Assembly (NCBI GenBank): GCA_948144175.1
Contig: CANXME010000095.1
Coordinates: forward strand, 1,240,001 to 1,304,000
Direction: 5' to 3'
DNA: 64,000 nucleotides
Source of the DNA: Closterium sp. NIES-65
Taxonomy: Eukaryota > Streptophyta > Zygnematophyceae > Desmidiales > Closteriaceae
Shown here piece by piece: positions 38,937 through 51,111 of the stretch. The translations under genes and the position numbers were made by a program. The notes under the pieces are model-generated. The model was not told the DNA's origin. It saw only the letters and a program-made list of their open reading frames with translations, and searched no databases. The first letter of the stretch is position 1. Each line of letters opens with the position of its first letter.

Positions 38937-41745
38937 GGGTCGAGCCTTTACACACTGACCACTGTGTCTCCCCAGGTAGCTGCTGTTGGTCAGGCGTCTG
39001 CGTTAAGTCAGCTGGACTCCCCCTGCTCGTGTCGCTCCCTGTCGCACCAGACCGTTCTCTGACACCACCGTCTGGGCCACCCCTCCCTGCCACGTCTTCG
39101 TGACATGCACCGTCGCGTCCTTGTGTTTGGTCTTCCCCAGACCCTGCCTCCCCTCCCTGCTTCGCCTGCCCCGGCCTGCCTTCCTTGCGTCGAGGGGTGG
39201 CAGCGCGCCGCTACTCACTCCTCCTCGTTTCCTCCGACAGAGGCTCTTCTGCAGACTCTCCACATGGATGTATGGGGCCCCGCCCGCGTCAGCGGACGGG
39301 GTGGAGAGCGGTACTTCCTGCTGGTAGTTGACCACTACTCGCGTTACACCACGGTGTTCCCCTTGCGCACCAAGGGTGAGGTCCCTGCTGTCCTGATCCC
39401 TTGGATCCGAGCAGTTTGTCTCCAGCTCCGCGAGCGGTTCCGCCAGGACCTCCCTATCCTGCGTCTGCACTCTGACAAAGGTGGTGAGTTCTCCTCCGAC
39501 CTCATGCGGACCTTCTGTCAGGGGGAGGGCATCCTCCAGTCGTTCACGATTCCGGGCTCACCGCAGAAAAATGGGGTTGCTAAGCGTTGCATTGGCTTGG
39601 TCATAGAGATCGCTCGTACCTCCTTGATCCATGCTGCAGCTCCCCATTTTCTGTGGCCGTTTGCGGTCCGGTACGCCGCGCAGTAGCTCAACCTCTGGCC
39701 CCGTGTCTCCTTGCCGGAGACCTCGCCCACACTGCGTTGGACGGGGGAGGTTGGCGATGCGTCGGAGTTCCGGGTCTGGAGTGCTCGTGCCCTTGTCCGC
39801 GATACATCCGCGGACAAGCTCTCCCCCCGCACCATTCGTGTCTTCCTCGGCTTCCCCCCTTACGCGCCTGGCTAGCAGTTTTACCACCCCACCTCGCGCA
39901 GTGTTTTGTCCTCTCAGCACGTCACCTTTGACGGTGTTCTGGGTCTGGGGTGCCCGTGCTCTTGTTCGCGATACGTCCGCGGACAAGCTCTCCGCCCGCA
40001 CCCTTCCTTGTGTCTTCCTCGGCTTTCCGACTGACACGCCTGGCTGGCAGTTTTACCACGCCGCCTCGCGCAGTGTCCTGTCTTCTCAGGACGTCACCTT
40101 TGACGAGTCAGTCCCTTTCTACCGCCTCTTTCCCTACCGCACTCCTCCTCTCCCTCCCCCGCCACTCTTCCTCGCTCCAGGTCCCCCTTCGGTAGACCCC
40201 CTTCCCCCCCAGGGTCCTGCTCCTTCAGGTGTGTCTCAGGTAGACCCACCCCCTTTAGCTGAGCCTGTCGAGGTCACTAGCATCTCAGGTGCTGCTGAGG
40301 GTGGTCCTGCTCGAGGTGTTCCGTCTGGAGGTGCTGAGCCACGGCGTGAGGTTCTGGAGGGTGAGGTGCTTGAGGGTGCTGAGCCGGTGCGTGAGGTGCT
40401 GGAGGGTGCGGAGCCTGGGGGTGCTATGCCGGTGCGTGAGGTTCTGGAGGGTGCAGAGCCTGGGGGCGCTGAGACTGAGGGTGCTGGACTGGTTTTTCGC
40501 CGGCCCCTTACACCAGCGGAGCTGCGAGAGTGGTTTGCGGTTCGTCAGCGACTGAGGATGCGTCCTGGAGTTGGCAGTACTATAGCTGGTGCTCGAGACA
40601 CTCGTGCTACCACAGGCCCTGGAGGTGCTTGTACTGGAGGTACTTGAGCTGCCGGGGCCGGTGGTTTTGGGGGTGCTGCTGGTGGTGCTGCTGGTGCTGG
40701 AGCTGCTGGAGGTGCTGGTGGAGCTGCTGGTGGAGCTGGTGGAGCTGCAGCAGCTGGTGGTGGTGCTGCTGTTGGTGCTGCTATTGCTGGAGCTGCTGGT
40801 GGTGCTGCTGTTGGCTCTGGGGGTGCTGGAGCTACTAGAGGTGCTGCTGGAGCTGCTGGTGGTGCTGCTGTTGGTGCTACTGGTGCTGGAGTTGCTGGTG
40901 GTGCTGCTGTTGGTGCTACTGGTGCTGGAGCTGCTGGTGGTGCTGCTGTTGGCTCTGGGGGTGCTGAGCGGCCACGACCGTACTTCGTTCCGCTCCTTGC
41001 AGGTTCTTGGTCTCCCGCCTTCTCCTGCTCCACCCCCCTCCTTATAGTGTCCACCGCCTGTCCTGTCGTCGTCACAGCTATAGCCCACCTCCCCACTGCC
41101 TGCTCTGTCTCCATACGCTGGTCCGACAGGAGGTCATGCTGAGCGTCGTGATCCTGCGTCTCGACCTACGTCGCCTGTTCGTGCTGCTAGCGCTAGTCGT
41201 CGTGGTCCGCGTCCTCCTCCTGTCGCTGGCATGCATCAGATGACTCTGCGTCCTTCTGTTGCTCCGCAACGTGTCCCTCTGCCGTCGCCTCGTGAGTCCT
41301 CTCTTCCTGCCCTTGCTGACCCGGAGTCTGACTCCCTTCGTGCTGCTAGTCCCACTGTCACGCGTCTCCTAGCTACTGTTGTCACTGGCCCTTCCTTTGA
41401 ATCTGCTGCTGCGTCTGCTCTGGTTGCCGAGCTTGTCGACTTTGCTGCTCGCTGTCGTCTAGACTACGCTGCTAGTCTTGTTGCTGAGTCTGAGTCTGTC
41501 TGTCCTCCGTCCGTCGGGGGTGAGTGTGCCCTTGGCACGGACGTCCTTGAGGACAGGCAGGAGGAGTTCCAGTGTTTGGCTGCTGCTTCACCTCATCTCG
41601 TGTCCATGCTGCGTGCCCCTGAGGGAGACCCGGATGCACTTGACATCCCGACTCCACGCTCTTACGCAGAGGCGGTTGAGGGTCCCTACTCCTCTCAGTG
41701 GCAGGCAGCCATGGATGCAGAGATGGCTTCATGGAGGTCCACAGG
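38937..41745 (+). pseudogene. Integrase, linker and start of RT, element F (decayed)
   Basis: The best open part (39105-39686) encodes the integrase core: Asp in LHMDVWGPARV, LHSDKGGEF, and NGVAKRCIG, where the catalytic Glu is Lys as in A. A TAG breaks YAAQLNLWP. The region after the core carries a tandem duplication (39766-40103). The GGAEP-like linker (40250-40620), a long GGTGCTGCTG-type Ala/Gly tract (40640-40960) and the linker to TPRSYAEAVEGPYSSQW follow in several frames. At MASWRSTG the sequence is split by element K and resumes at 43275. Confidence 0.8.
39766..40103 (+). repeat. 169-bp tandem duplication in element F integrase C-terminal region
   Basis: 39766-39934 and 39935-40103 are diverged direct copies of the segment encoding RVWGALVRDTSADKLS through the SQ-x-VTFD motif. 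The two copies have different errors, so the duplication is old. Confidence 0.75.
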
Positions 41746-41868
41746 TGTCACAATATTATGCTCTAGCCTGTAGTGGGGTGCTCCATAGCGAGTACAACCC
41801 TTCTAGGGTTTGCTATTTGTATCCCCATTCTTGCTAGTTCAACCCCCTTCTCTCTTCTAAATTTCACA
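41746..41868 (+). repeat. 5' LTR of element K
   Basis: TGTCACAATATTATGC...AATTTCACA, followed by the PBS (one mismatch from TGGTATCAGAGC). Confidence 0.88.
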
Positions 41869-43151
41869 TGCTATCAGAGCAGGTCGATCCCCTGGGATCG
41901 ATCCTGTGGGTGGGCTTGCCACCTCGTTGCTTCCGCTGCAACTACTACTTCTACTCTCTGTGCCGCACGCCAGTTTTTCTTCCCGCCGTGCGCCCCGAGG
42001 CGCGCGGCGGTTTTCTGCCCGCCGTGCGCCCCGAGGCGCGCGGCGGTTTTCTGCCCGCCGTGCGCCCCGAGGCGCGCGGCGGTTTTCTGCCCGCCGTGCG
42101 CCCCGAGGCGCGCGGCGGTTCTCTGCCCGCCGTGCTCCCCAAGGCGCGCGGCGGGTTTCGGCCCCGTCACGCCGCGCGTCGCTCTCGGGAGGCGCTGCGA
42201 CGGGCGACGGGGACCCGCGCGTTGCTCTCGGGAGGCGCTGCGATGGGCGACGGGGACCCGCGCGTCCCCCCCTCCCCCCCATCGCCGCTCCTATCGGCCC
42301 CGTCGCCGCCGCCAGCGGCCCCGTCGTCGCCGCCCTTGCACGGCCCCGGCCCCGCCCCGGCCATTTCCCGTCGCCCGTCGAGGCGACCCTCGGGGGCCGG
42401 GGGGCGGGCGCCGCCCCTTCTGCCACCTGTTTTGGCGCCCTGGGAGGCCGCGCATCGGTCCCCCCCCCCCCCTCCCTCTCCCCCCCGTAACCTCCCTACC
42501 CGCCATCCCGCCCTGCCCTGTGTTAGGGTTTGGGGGTGGCGAGTAGGGGGTGGCGGGTGTGTGGTCTCTCCTGCTCCTCCTCCTCCTCTGTCTCCCACTG
42601 CTGCAGCTACCGCTGAGGGGGGTGGGTGTGTGGGAGTCGACGGAGTGGTGCTAGGGGGTGGGGTGTGAGTGACCCTAGGGGTCCAGTAGGGGGTGTGTGT
42701 CAGGGGGGGTGAGACCGTTTGGGAAGCTGAACGGAGGTTGCCGTCGTGTCGCCAGCAGCACCTGTAGTCCGGGGAGTTGCTCCGGTAGCCCAGTCGTAGC
42801 CACCTGTGCCAGTCGCCCGTGGGTCCGTTGCTCGTCTGCGGCTACTTTAGCCGTGGGGCCAATTACTCCAGTAGTCCGGAGCGTTTCTTCGGTAGCCACT
42901 GTGCCAATGTGCCTCCTGTTGCCCGTGTGTCTGCAGCTTCAGCCGTCGCCTCCTATCTCCTCTCCTCTCACTCTCACCTCCTCCTCCTCACTTGCCCTCT
43001 GCGATAGCCTCTAGCTTTGCTCATAGTTGTTAACTTTAAACTATTGCTTCTTGAACTTGTGCTCAGAATGTGTGGTGATATTGTGATCCACCCTGAGCTT
43101 GTACTGCTTTGCTTGCTCTGCTGATTACACCCCACTTTGGCTATGGAGGTG
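41869..43151 (+). repeat. Element K internal region with 36-bp minisatellite
   Basis: About five copies of a 36-bp unit (CGCCGTGCGCCCCGAGGCGC core) run from about 41980 to 42150, followed by a longer two-copy repeat around CTCTCGGGAGGCGCTGCGA (42180-42260) and C-rich DNA. Open frames up to 266 codons in all registers result from high GC and repeats; none resembles a known protein. Confidence 0.75.
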
Positions 43152-43274
43152 TGTCAGAATATTATGCTTTAGCCTGTAGTGGGGTGCTCCATAGCGAGTA
43201 CAAACCTTCTAGGGTTTGCTATTTGTATCCCCATTCTTGCTAGTTCAACCCCCTTCTCTCTTCTAAATTTCACA
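43152..43274 (+). repeat. 3' LTR of element K
   Basis: Three substitutions relative to 41746-41868; followed by ACAGG, after which F's RT reading resumes at TYVDEVPPP. Confidence 0.88.
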
Positions 43275-44712
43275 ACAGGCACCTACGTCGACGAGGTTCC
43301 CCCACCTAGGGCGAACATTGTTGATGGCATGTGGATCTTCACGGTGAAGCGGCCGCCGGGTTCTCCGCCTGTCTTCAAGGCACGTTACGTGGCTCGTGGC
43401 TTTAGTCAGCGACATGGAGTTGACTACTTTCAGACCTTCTCTCCCACCCCGAAGATGACCACTCTTCGGGTACTACTGCACGTTGCTGCTGAGCGTGACT
43501 ACGAGCTTCACTCTCTTGAGCCTTTCTACAGGGCAGCCTGCACGAGGAGATCTGGCTGCGCCGCCCACCTGGATTCACTGGGTCGTTTCCCCTTGGTACC
43601 CAGTGGAGCCTCCAGCGGCCAGTCTACGGTCTCCGCCAGGCACCTCGTGAGTGGCACGACACACTGAGGACTACACTTGCGGCTCTTGGGTTTGCGCCTT
43701 CTACTGCTAACCCGTCGCTGTTTCTACGCACCGACACTTCTCTGCCGCCGTTCTACATCCTCATGTACGTCGACAACTTGGTCTTTGCTAATGCTGACAC
43801 TGAGGCACTGACTCTAGTGAAGTCGGAGCTGCAGAAGAGACACACGTGCACAGACCTGGGTGAGCTGCGCAACTATCTTTTCTTGCAGATCACTCGGGAC
43901 AGAGCACGCCGCACCATCACTCTGACCCAGTCACACATGGTGCAGCAGGTCCTTCAGCGCTTCGACTTCTAGTTCTCTTCGCCACAGTCCACTCCTCTGC
44001 CTAGCAGTCCGTAGAGCCGAGTGGCCCATATCCAGAGCTTGTGGGCTGCCTCATGTACCTGATGACCTGCACTCGCCCTGACCTCGCTTACCCTCTTAGC
44101 ATCCTTGCACGCTACGTTGCGCCCGGGAGACACCATCCAGAGCACTGGAAGGTAGCTAAGAGGGTGATGCGTTACTTGTGCAGTACATCAGGCATGGCGC
44201 TCGTGCTTGGAGGACGGGGTCCAGTTGTCCTCACTGGTCACGCAGTCGCTTCTTAGGTTGACGACCAGGCAACGCAGCGGTCGTCACAGGGTTACACCTT
44301 CAGCCTTGGCTCCAGTTCTGTTTCTTGGCGCTCTACCCGCTCTTCTTCCGTTCTCAGCTCCAGCTGTGAGGCTGAGATCTACGTAGGGGCCATGGCTGTA
44401 CAGGAGCTGCGTTGGCTCACCTACCTGCTGACCGACTTGGGCGAGGTGCCTCGTTCTCCTCCAGTTCTGTACGTCGATAACGAGGCAATGCTTGCCTTGT
44501 GTCGCGAACAGAGATTGGAGCACAGAACGAAGCACATCGCTCTTTGCTACTTCCTTGCTAGGGAGCTGCAGCAGCGTGATCAGCTTCGTCTTGCCTACGT
44601 GGCCTCTCACGCCAACACTGCTGATGTGTTCACCAAGGCACTTCCGCCTCGTGACCATCAGCGTTCCTGTGTCTTCTCACTTACTTACTTCTTGACCTTG
44701 CATGTACTCTAA
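43275..44712 (+). pseudogene. RT-RNase H of element F (decayed)
   Basis: Continues F's RT after K: TYVDEVPPP, GMWIFTVKRPPGSPP, ARYVARGFSQRHGVDYF. A deletion at LHSLE shifts the frame and removes motif A (LDFSTAF). The catalytic motif reads YVDNLVFA, with the second Asp lost. Further stops follow QRFDF and GHAVAS. RNase H fragments include LYVDNEAMLALCREQ and ANTADVFTKALPP. Clearly inactive. Confidence 0.85.
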
Positions 44713-44916
44713 TCTATATTGTACACTTGCACTTGTTAGGTAGTGATCACTGTACTGTAGCTTTTGCATATATATACCTCTGCATGCGGACTGGCCTTGT
44801 GGCCCTTTGCTTGTGCTAAGATTGTGTGGTGACGTTGTGATCCACCTTGAGCTTGCTTTGCTTCACTTGACTGGTCTTGTGACCCCTTGTTCTCCCCCAC
44901 TTTGCCTATGGGGGTG
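44713..44916 (+). other. Element F 3' untranslated region and polypurine tract
   Basis: Contains the conserved GTGATCCACC motif and ends in CTATGGGGGTG against the LTR. Confidence 0.7.
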
Positions 44917-45049
44917 TGTCAAATTATATGTATGCTATATATGGTTAGGCTGTAGCGGGGTAGCCAATATGGGGTACAGCCCCTTCTAGGGTTTCATATT
45001 TGTACCCAACTATTTCATAGTTCAATCATTCTTGCGAAGGATTCTAACA
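44917..45049 (+). repeat. 3' LTR of element F
   Basis: 133 bp, TGTCAAATTATATG...GATTCTAACA, about ten differences from 17162-17292. The next bases CGTCGGCCAGGG resume element G's coding sequence. Confidence 0.87.
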
Positions 45050-47324
45050 CGTCGGCCAGGGTCAAATCTTTACACACTGACGACTGCGCCTCCTCAGGTA
45101 GCTGCTACTGGTCAGGTTTCTGCGTCAGGTCAGGTAGCCTCCCCTTGTGAGTGTCGCTCCCTGTCGCACCAAACTCTTCTTTGGCACCACCGCCTCGGCC
45201 ACCCCTCCCTACCACATCTACGTGGCATGCACCGTCGCCTCCTTATGTCTGGTTTTCCTAGGTCTCTCCCTCCCCTCCCTGCCTCGCCTGCGCCGCCCTG
45301 CCTTCCTTGCGTCGAGGGGCGGCAGCGCGCCGCTCCTCACTCCTCCTCGTTTCCCCCGACAGAGGCTCCTCTGCAGACCCTCCATCAGGACGTGTGGGGC
45401 CCAGCCGGCGCTTGTGGATAGGGCGGTGAGCGGTACTTTCTGCTGGTTGTTGACGACTACTCGCGGTATACCACGATCTTCCCCTTGCGCACCAAGGGTT
45501 AGGTCCCTGCTGTCGTGACCCCTTGGATCCGAGCAGTTCGTCTCCGGCTCCGCTGAAGGTTCCGCCAGGACCTTCCTGTCCTGCGTCTGCACTCTGAAAG
45601 AGGTGGTGAGTTCACCTCCAACTTCTTGTGGGCCTTCTGTCAGGGGGAGGGCATCGAGCAGTCATTCACGCTTCCAAGCTCACCACAGAAAAATGGGGTT
45701 GCTGAGCGCCGCATTGGCTTAGTCATGGAGGTCGCTCGTACCTCCTTGATTCATTCGGCGGCTCCCCATTTTCTGGTACGCCGCGCAGCAGCTCAACCTC
45801 TGGCCCCGTGTCTCCTTGCCTGAGACCTCGCCCACACTACGTTGGACGGGGGAGGTTGGCGATGTGTCACGTTTACAGGTTTGGGGTGCTCGTGCCCTTG
45901 TCCGCGATACGTCCGGGGACAAGCTCTCCTCCCGCACCATTCCCTGTATCTTCCTTGGCTTAGTCCCTGACGCGCCTAGCTGGCAGTTTTACCACCCCAC
46001 CTCGCGCCGTCTCTTCCCCTCTTAGGACGTCACCTTTGATGAGGCGGTTCCTTTCTACCATCTCTTCCCCTACCGCACTGCCCCTCTCCCTCCCCCGCCG
46101 CTTTTCCTCGCTCCAGGTCCCCCTCCGGTAGACCCCCTCCCCCCTGAGGGTCCTGCTCCTTCAGGTGTGTCTCAGGTAGACCCGCCCCCCTTGGCTGAGT
46201 CTGTAGAGGCCACTAGCGACTCAGGTGCTGCTGCGGCAGGTGCTGCTGGGGGTGCTGAGCGTGCGCGTGAGGTGCTGGGGAGTGCGGAGCCTGGGGGTGC
46301 TGAGTCTGCGGCTGCAGAGTCTGGGGGTGCCGAGCCTCTCCGTGAGGTGCCGGGGGGTGCGGAGCCTGGGGGTGCTGAGTCTACTGGCGTTCCTCTAGGT
46401 CTCGTTTCACGACGCGGGCCTGTCTCACCACAGCAAGCACGAGAGTGGCTTGCGTCGCGTACCCGCCTGAGGAGTCGTGCTGCTGAAGCTGCTTGTCATG
46501 GAGGCGCTAAGAGTGATGGTGTCTCTGGTCCTGGAGGTGCTCGTACTGGAGGTACTGGAGCTGCCGGAATTGGTACTACTCATGGAGCTGGAGGTGCCGG
46601 TTCTGGGGGTGCTGCTGGTGGAGGTACTGGGGCTGGAGGCCCTGGAGCTAGTGCTGTTGACCCTGGCGTTGGCGACCCTGGAGCTGGAGGTGCCGGTCCT
46701 GGGGGTGCTGCTGCTGGAGGCCCTGGCGCTGGTCCTGTCGACCCTAGAGTTGGGGACCTTGAGGCTGGAGGTGCCGGTTCTAGGGGTGCTGCTACTGGTG
46801 GCACTAGAGCTGGAGGTTCTGGAGCTGGTGGAGGCACTAGAGCTGGAGGTTGTGGAGCTGCTGGAGGCGCTGGAGCTAGAGGTGTTGCTGCTGGAGTCGC
46901 TGGAGCTGGAGATTCTGGAGCCGCTAGAGGCGCTGGAGCTGGAGGTGCTGCTGCTGGAGTCACTTGAGCTGGAGGTGCTGCTGCTGGAGGCACTGGAGCT
47001 GGAGGATCTGAAGCTGCTGGAGGCGCTAGAGCTACTGGTACTAGTGGCACTGCACACTCGCGGTTGTTTTTCGCTCCGCCGTCACCTTCGTCTCTGCCAC
47101 CGCCTGACTCCGTGCTTCGCCAGGTTCTTAGCCTCCCGTCTTCTACTGGCCTCCCATTATAGCCCAGCGCACCACTACCCACTCCTTCTCCTTACACTGA
47201 GCAGACAGACTCGCTTACAGAGCGTCGTGAGCCTGCGTCTCGTCCTGCCTCGCCCATTTGCGCGCGTCGCAGTGGTCGTCGTGTTCCTCGTGAGCGTCCG
47301 CCTCCTTTCCCTGGCACGCACGCT
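45050..47324 (+). pseudogene. Integrase and linker of element G (decayed)
   Basis: Resumes after F with RRPGSNLYTLTTAPP, the integrase zinc region (LWHHRLGHPSLPHLRGM, then CLPCVEGRQRA) and LHQDVWGP, where the first catalytic Asp is kept. Stops follow at GACG and in the core. LHSERGGEF replaces the second catalytic Asp by Glu. NGVAERRIG keeps the Glu. A short deletion removes the WPFAVRY segment near 45776. The linker (46167-46967) has GGAEPGGAES repeats, SPQQAREWLASRTRLR and a long Gly/Ala tract. Confidence 0.8.
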
Positions 47325-49310
47325 ATGGCACTTCGTCCTTCCTCTGTTCCACAGCGTGTTCCCCTACTGTCTCCTCCAGCGTCTTCTCTGCCTGACGTTC
47401 AAGACCCTGAGTCTGACCTGGTTCGTGCTGCTCACCCTACTGTCATGCGTTTGCTCGCCACTGCTGTCACTGACCCGTCGTTTGAGTTTGCTGTTGCGTC
47501 TGCCTTAGTCTCTGAGCTTGTTGACTTTGCTGCAGCCTGTCGTCTAGACTATGCTGCTAGTCTTGTTGCTGAGTCTAAGTCTGTCTGTCCTCCGTCCGTC
47601 AGGGGTGAGTGTGCTCTTGGCACGAACGTCCTTGAGGACAGGTACGAGGACTTTGAGTGTCTTGCAGCCGCTTCGCCTCATCTCTTGGCCATGCTGCTTG
47701 CCCCTGAGGGAGACCCGGATGCACCTGACATCCCGACTCCGCGTTCTTACACTGAAGGGATCGCGGGTCCCTACTCCTCTCAGTGGCAGACAGCCATAGA
47801 CGCAGAGATGGCATCTTGGAAGTCCACAGGCACTTACGTCGATGAGGTTCCCCCTCCTGGGGCGAACATCGTCGATGGCATGTGGATTTTTAGGGTGAAG
47901 CGGCCGCTGGGTTCTCCGCCTCTCTTTAAGGCTCGTTACGTTGCACGAAGCTTCATTCAGCGACAGGGAGTTGACTTCTTCCAGACCATCTCCCCCACCC
48001 CAAAGATGACCACACTTCGGGTGCTGCTGCACGTTGTCGCTCAGCGTGACTACGAGCTTCACTCTCTCGACTTCAGCACAGCGTTCTTACAGAGCAGCCT
48101 GCACGAGGAGATCTGGCTGCGCCGCCCACCTGGCTTCACTGGGTCGTTCCCTCCTGGTGCCCAGTGGAGCCTCCGGCGGCCAGTCTACAGTCCTCGTCAG
48201 GCTCCTCATGAGTGGCACGACATACTAAGGACGACACTTGCGGCTCTTGGGTTTGCCTCTTCCACTGCTGACCCGTCGCTGTTTCTACGCATCGACACTT
48301 CACTGCAACCGTTCTACGTCCTCGTGTACATCAACGACTTGGTCTTTGCCACTGCTGACACTGAGGCGCTCGCCCTTGTAAAGTTGGAGCTGGAGAAGAG
48401 ACACATGTTCACAGACCTGGGTGAGGTGCGCAGTTACCTTGGCTTGCAGGTCACCCGGGACAGAGCACGCCATACCATCACCCTAGCTCAGTCACACATG
48501 GTGCAACAAGTCCTTCAGCGCGGCGGCTTCACTTGGTTGTCGCCACAGTCCACTCGTCTGGCTACAGGTCACTCGCTCTCAGCTCCACCTTCGGACGAGT
48601 CTATAGAGCTGAGTGGCCCGTACCCAGAGCTAGTGGGCTGCATCATGTACCTGATGACCTGCACTCGTCCTGACCTTGCGTACCCTCTTGGCCTTCTGGC
48701 ACACTACATGGCTCCTTGTAGGCACCGAAAGGTGCACATGGATGCTACGAAGTGGGTACTGCGCTACTTGTGCAGTACATCGGGCATGGGGCTCGTGCTT
48801 GGAGGGCGGAGCTCAGTTGTCCTCACTGGACACTTAGGCGCTTCATGGGTTGATGACCTGGCTACGCAGCGGTCGTCACAGGGTTACACTTTCAGCCTTG
48901 GCTGCGGCTCTGTTTCTTGGTGGTCTACCCGCTCGTCTTCTGTTCTCAGCTCCAGCTGTGAGGCTGAGATATACGCCACAGCCATGGCTGCACAGGAGTT
49001 ACGCTGGCTCACCTACCTGCTGACCGACTTGGGAGAGTGGCCTCGTTCTCCTCCATTTCTGTACGTAGACAACAAGGCCGCCATTGCCTTGTGTCGGGAG
49101 CACAGACTGGAGCACAGAACGAAGCACATCGCTCTGCGTTACTTCTTTGCTTGAGAGTTGCAGCAGCGTGGTCAGCTTTGTCTTGCTTACGTGGCCACTC
49201 GGGCCAACACTGCTGATATATTCACCAAGGCACTTCCGTCTGGTGATCATCAGCGCTTCTGTACTATGTTAGGCCTTGTGCCTATTTCGTCTCACTTGTT
49301 CACTACGTGA
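47325..49310 (+). pseudogene. RT-RNase H of element G (inactive)
   Basis: A 609-codon open stretch (47325-49154) runs from the end of the linker through RT to the middle of RNase H: ARYVARSFIQRQGVDFF, LHSLDFSTAFLQSSLHEEIW, YINDLVFA (first Asp of YVDD changed to Asn), GHLGASWVDD, YVDNKAAIALCREH. A TGA at 49152-49154 interrupts it before ELQQRGQLCLAYVAT; the remaining ANTADIFTKALPS reads to about 49310. Because of the YIND change, polymerase activity is not expected even though the frame is mostly open. Confidence 0.83.
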
Positions 49311-49545
49311 CTTTTCTTGTACTGTGATCTATATATATATATATATATACGTGCATGCTTGCTCTAGCTAGGTAGTGATCACTGTACTGTTGTTGTTGCA
49401 TATATACCTGCGCATGTGAACTGGCCTTGTGGCCCTTTGCTTATGCTCGAGTGTGTGGTGACGTTGTGATCCACCCCGAGCTTGCTTTGCTTTTCTTGAC
49501 TGGTCTTGTGACCCCTTGTTCTCCCCCACTTTGCCTATGGGGGTG
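49311..49545 (+). other. Element G 3' untranslated region and polypurine tract
   Basis: Has an (AT)n run near 49330-49350, the GTGATCCACC motif and CTATGGGGGTG next to the LTR. Confidence 0.7.
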
Positions 49546-49678
49546 TGTCAAACTATATATGTGTTAGCTCTGTGTAGGCTATAGTGGGGTAGCCCGTGTG
49601 GGGTACAACCCAAAGTTAGGGTTAGTACTTGTACCTACATTTCATTTAATGCAATCATTCCTGCTTGCTATCTTGACA
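49546..49678 (+). repeat. 3' LTR of element G
   Basis: 133 bp, TGTCAAACTATATATG...TCTTGACA, with the shared LTR core. No matching 5' LTR is left in the window, so no duplication can be paired. Confidence 0.8.
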
Positions 49679-49879
49679 TGTAGTTATCTGGGGAACCAGT
49701 AGTAGACTAACAACACATGTTGCATACCTGTCCCATAGGATACACGGAGAGCAGGACCAACGAGTATGGGCGCCGTCTGATGAGGCGAAGGCAACTCATG
49801 TGTCGAACTCAGAGGGTAAGAGGTTGTATGCTAAGTGTCTGAGGTGGTGCTACACCTGTAGTGACCTGTGAACTTCGTG
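49679..49879. other. Flanking DNA between elements G and H
   Basis: About 200 bp without recognised features. It ends in TCGTG (49875-49879), the duplication made by H, so it is contiguous with 57345 onward. Confidence 0.6.
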
Positions 49880-50001
49880 TGTCAAATTATAATCTTGTGT
49901 AGGCTATAGTGGGGTGGCTCATATGGGGTACACATTTCTAGGGTTGCATATTTGTATCACTTCCATTTCCATAGTCATTCATTATCGTTCTACTTTCCTC
50001 A
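49880..50001 (+). repeat. 5' LTR of element H
   Basis: 122 bp, TGTCAAATTATAATC...TTTCCTCA, followed by the PBS at 50002. Contains the shared core AGGCTATAGTGGGGT, then GGGGTAC and TAGGGTT. Confidence 0.9.
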
Positions 50002-51111
50002 TGGTATCGAGCAGGTTCCCCCCTGGGAACTGTGCCTAGGGCCCACCACATCGAGTTATTTTTTTTTCATGCCCGAAGCGCGCTCAGCCTGAGTCGCGCT
50101 CCGGGCTCTCACTTCGTCGAGCCGCCCTAGCGGCCCCAACGCCCTAGCGGCTCCATCGCCCTAGTGGCCCCGCCGCCCGTCGATTAGGCCCCGCCGCCGT
50201 CACGGCCCCGCCGCCCGTCGATTCGGCCCCGCCGCCCGTCGATTAGGCCCCGCCGCCCTAACGGCCCCGCCGCCCGTCGATTAAGCCTCGCCGCCCTAAC
50301 GGCCCCACCGCCCGTCGATTCAGCCCCGCCGCCTCTCTAGCTGCGGCCCCGCCACCTTCTCAGCGGCCCCGCCGCCCTTCGCTGCGGCCTCGCCGCCTCC
50401 CAGTGAGGCCCCGCCGCCCTTCGTCGCGGCCTCGCCGCCCTTCGTCGCGGCCCCGCCGCCCTTCGTCGCGGCCCCACTGCCCTTCATCGCGGCCCCGCCG
50501 CCCTTCGTCGCGGCCCCGCCACCTCTCTCGCAGCGGCGCCGCCGCCCTTCTCAGCGGCTCCCCCCGCCCTTCACTACGACCCCGCCGCCTCTCCCACTGC
50601 GGCCCCGCCGCCGTTCGCCGCGGCCCCGCCACCTCCTTCTCTGCGGACCTGCCGCCTCTCCTACTGCGGCCCCGCCTCCTACCTTGCGGCTCCGCCGCCC
50701 TTCACCGCCCGCTCCGCCCGAGCACCCCCAGCCACCTGAGCCGCTGAGGAGCCGAGCCGCCCGAGCCGCCTGAGGAGCCGAGCCGCCTGAGGAGCCGCCT
50801 GTGCCGCTAAGAGCCGAGCCGCCCGAGCCGCCTGAGCCGCCCGAGCTGCCCGACCCAGCTGAGCCTCCCGAGCCGCCTGAGCCACTGGGAGCCGAGCCGC
50901 CCGAGCCGCTGAGGAGCCGAGCCGCCCGAGCCGCCTGAGGAGCCGAGCCGCTGGTACTGCGGAGCCGCTATTACTGCTGAGCCGTCCGAGCAGCAGTATT
51001 GCCGTTTTGATGTGCTGCTCAGCTGCCCCAAACGCCCTGTCTGGTGAGAACAGCGCCTCTGTCACTGCACTACCCCTGTCCTACAGTTGGTACTGCTAGT
51101 CTACTGTTGTC
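50002..51111 (+). repeat. Element H leader: PBS and minisatellites
   Basis: After the PBS, units around GGCCCCGCCGCCCGTCGATT (50170-50330), CGGCCCCGCCGCCCTTCGTCG (50340-50700) and GAGCCGCCCGAGCCGCCTGA (50740-50960) fill the leader up to gag. They differ in sequence from the leader repeats of the other elements but share period and composition. Confidence 0.8.

Larger units (their letters stand above)
41746..43274 (+). mobile_element. Element K: 1.5 kb non-autonomous LTR element in F's RT
   Basis: 123-bp LTRs (41746-41868 and 43152-43274, three differences) are flanked by duplication ACAGG (41741-41745 and 43275-43279). The PBS TGCTATCAGAGCAGG follows the 5' LTR and a weak purine tract (GGCTATGGAGGTG) precedes the 3' LTR. 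The 1283-bp internal part has no gag or pol. Its last ~100 bp resemble the 3' untranslated part of the autonomous copia elements, so K probably arose by internal deletion and moves with their proteins. Confidence 0.9.

Noticed and set aside
42000..42150. Direct repeats resembling a CRISPR array
   Set aside because: Units are contiguous without spacers and lie in a eukaryotic LTR element; this is a minisatellite.
41773..42668. Long Arg/Pro/Ala frames inside element K
   Set aside because: All registers are open because of 36-bp repeats and extreme GC; none resembles gag, pol or another family.
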